Origin: Planctomycetota bacterium
GTDB taxonomy: Bacteria > Planctomycetota > Brocadiia > Brocadiales > Brocadiaceae
NCBI GenBank assembly: GCA_016235875.1
Contig: JACRII010000028.1
Coordinates: 1 to 42,332 of the forward strand
Reading direction: 5' to 3'
DNA: 42,332 nucleotides
Shown here piece by piece: positions 42,193 through 42,332 of the stretch (positions are counted from its first letter, which is position 1; each line of letters begins with the position of its first letter). Made by a program: the position numbers and the translations under genes. The notes below the pieces were generated by a model. It was not told the DNA's origin, searched no databases, and saw nothing but the letters and a program-made list of their open reading frames with translations.

Positions 42193-42332
42193 ATGTATGT
42201 AACCGTTAAAAGTCGAGGGTTTACAGTTATTGAGTTATTGATAATTGTTATCATTGTTGCAATCCTGGTTTGTATCGTAATTCCAGCGATTTTCGCAGCC
42301 AAACAAAAAGCGCAACAAATTATTTGTGTTAA
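42193..42332 (+). CDS. Prepilin-type protein, 5' part only
   Basis: The window ends after 46 codons. They begin MYVTVKSRG, and after the G the mature N-terminus is FTVIELLIIVIIVAILVCIV, a type IV prepilin/pseudopilin motif with Glu5. The following IPAIFAAKQKAQQIICV resembles the LLPAVQAAREAAR stretch of planctomycete DUF1559-type and GspG-like proteins. The major pseudopilin GspG is missing from the operon on the other strand, so this could supply it. The family is undecided without the C-terminus. Confidence 0.8.
   Translation, partial: MYVTVKSRGFTVIELLIIVIIVAILVCIVIPAIFAAKQKAQQIICV

Overview
The window looks like a chromosomal segment of a planctomycete, most likely of the anammox order Brocadiales. 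This is an inference. It rests on a fused AroD-AroE protein (known from Planctomycetes, Chlamydiae and plants), an AT-rich genome full of short palindromic repeats, a sulfite-oxidase/cytochrome c pair and planctomycete-style secretin and pseudopilin genes. No hydrazine or nitrogen-cycle marker lies in the window, so the order is not proven.

Layout. 1-6460: a B12-type radical SAM enzyme, then mfd (transcription-repair coupling factor) and a SurA-like peptidyl-prolyl isomerase. 6530-11618: a membrane di-iron hydroxylase, a 3-mercaptopyruvate sulfurtransferase-like protein, a structured 600-bp intergenic region, an exported OB-fold protein, and a SorA/SorB-like sulfite dehydrogenase pair. 11762-17903: a 15-unit TPR protein, leuA, a bifunctional aroD-aroE, aroK and a small charged protein of unknown function. 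18348-21745: a polyprenyl-phosphate-type GT2 glycosyltransferase translationally coupled to a second B12-type radical SAM enzyme, followed by a methyltransferase. 21820-32975: four large multispanning GT-C-type glycosyltransferases, every one fused to one or two PA14 domains, with a four-helix-bundle (IVP/S23 family) gene inserted between two of them. 32978-41619: a type II secretion / type IV pilus-like operon, in order of transcription gspD, I, J, K, L, M, C-like, F, ending in a dolichyl-phosphate-type GT2 gene. Then a tRNA-Leu(GAG) and the first codons of another prepilin on the opposite strand.

How the genes may work together. The two GT2 enzymes would load sugars on polyprenyl phosphate. 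The GT-C proteins would use these donors on the outer face of the membrane, and their PA14 domains would bind glycan or protein there. The secretin/pseudopilin machine next door could export the product. I propose this as a candidate surface-glycosylation module and the most novel system here; PA14-tethered GT-C enzymes are not a described pathway that I know of.

The second theme is palindromic mobile repeats that have entered genes without breaking them. A 147-bp in-frame insertion with an 18-bp duplication sits inside mfd, two 28-bp palindromes lie inside aroDE and one lies inside a glycosyltransferase. Inverted repeats also flank both four-helix-bundle genes, one intact and one truncated.
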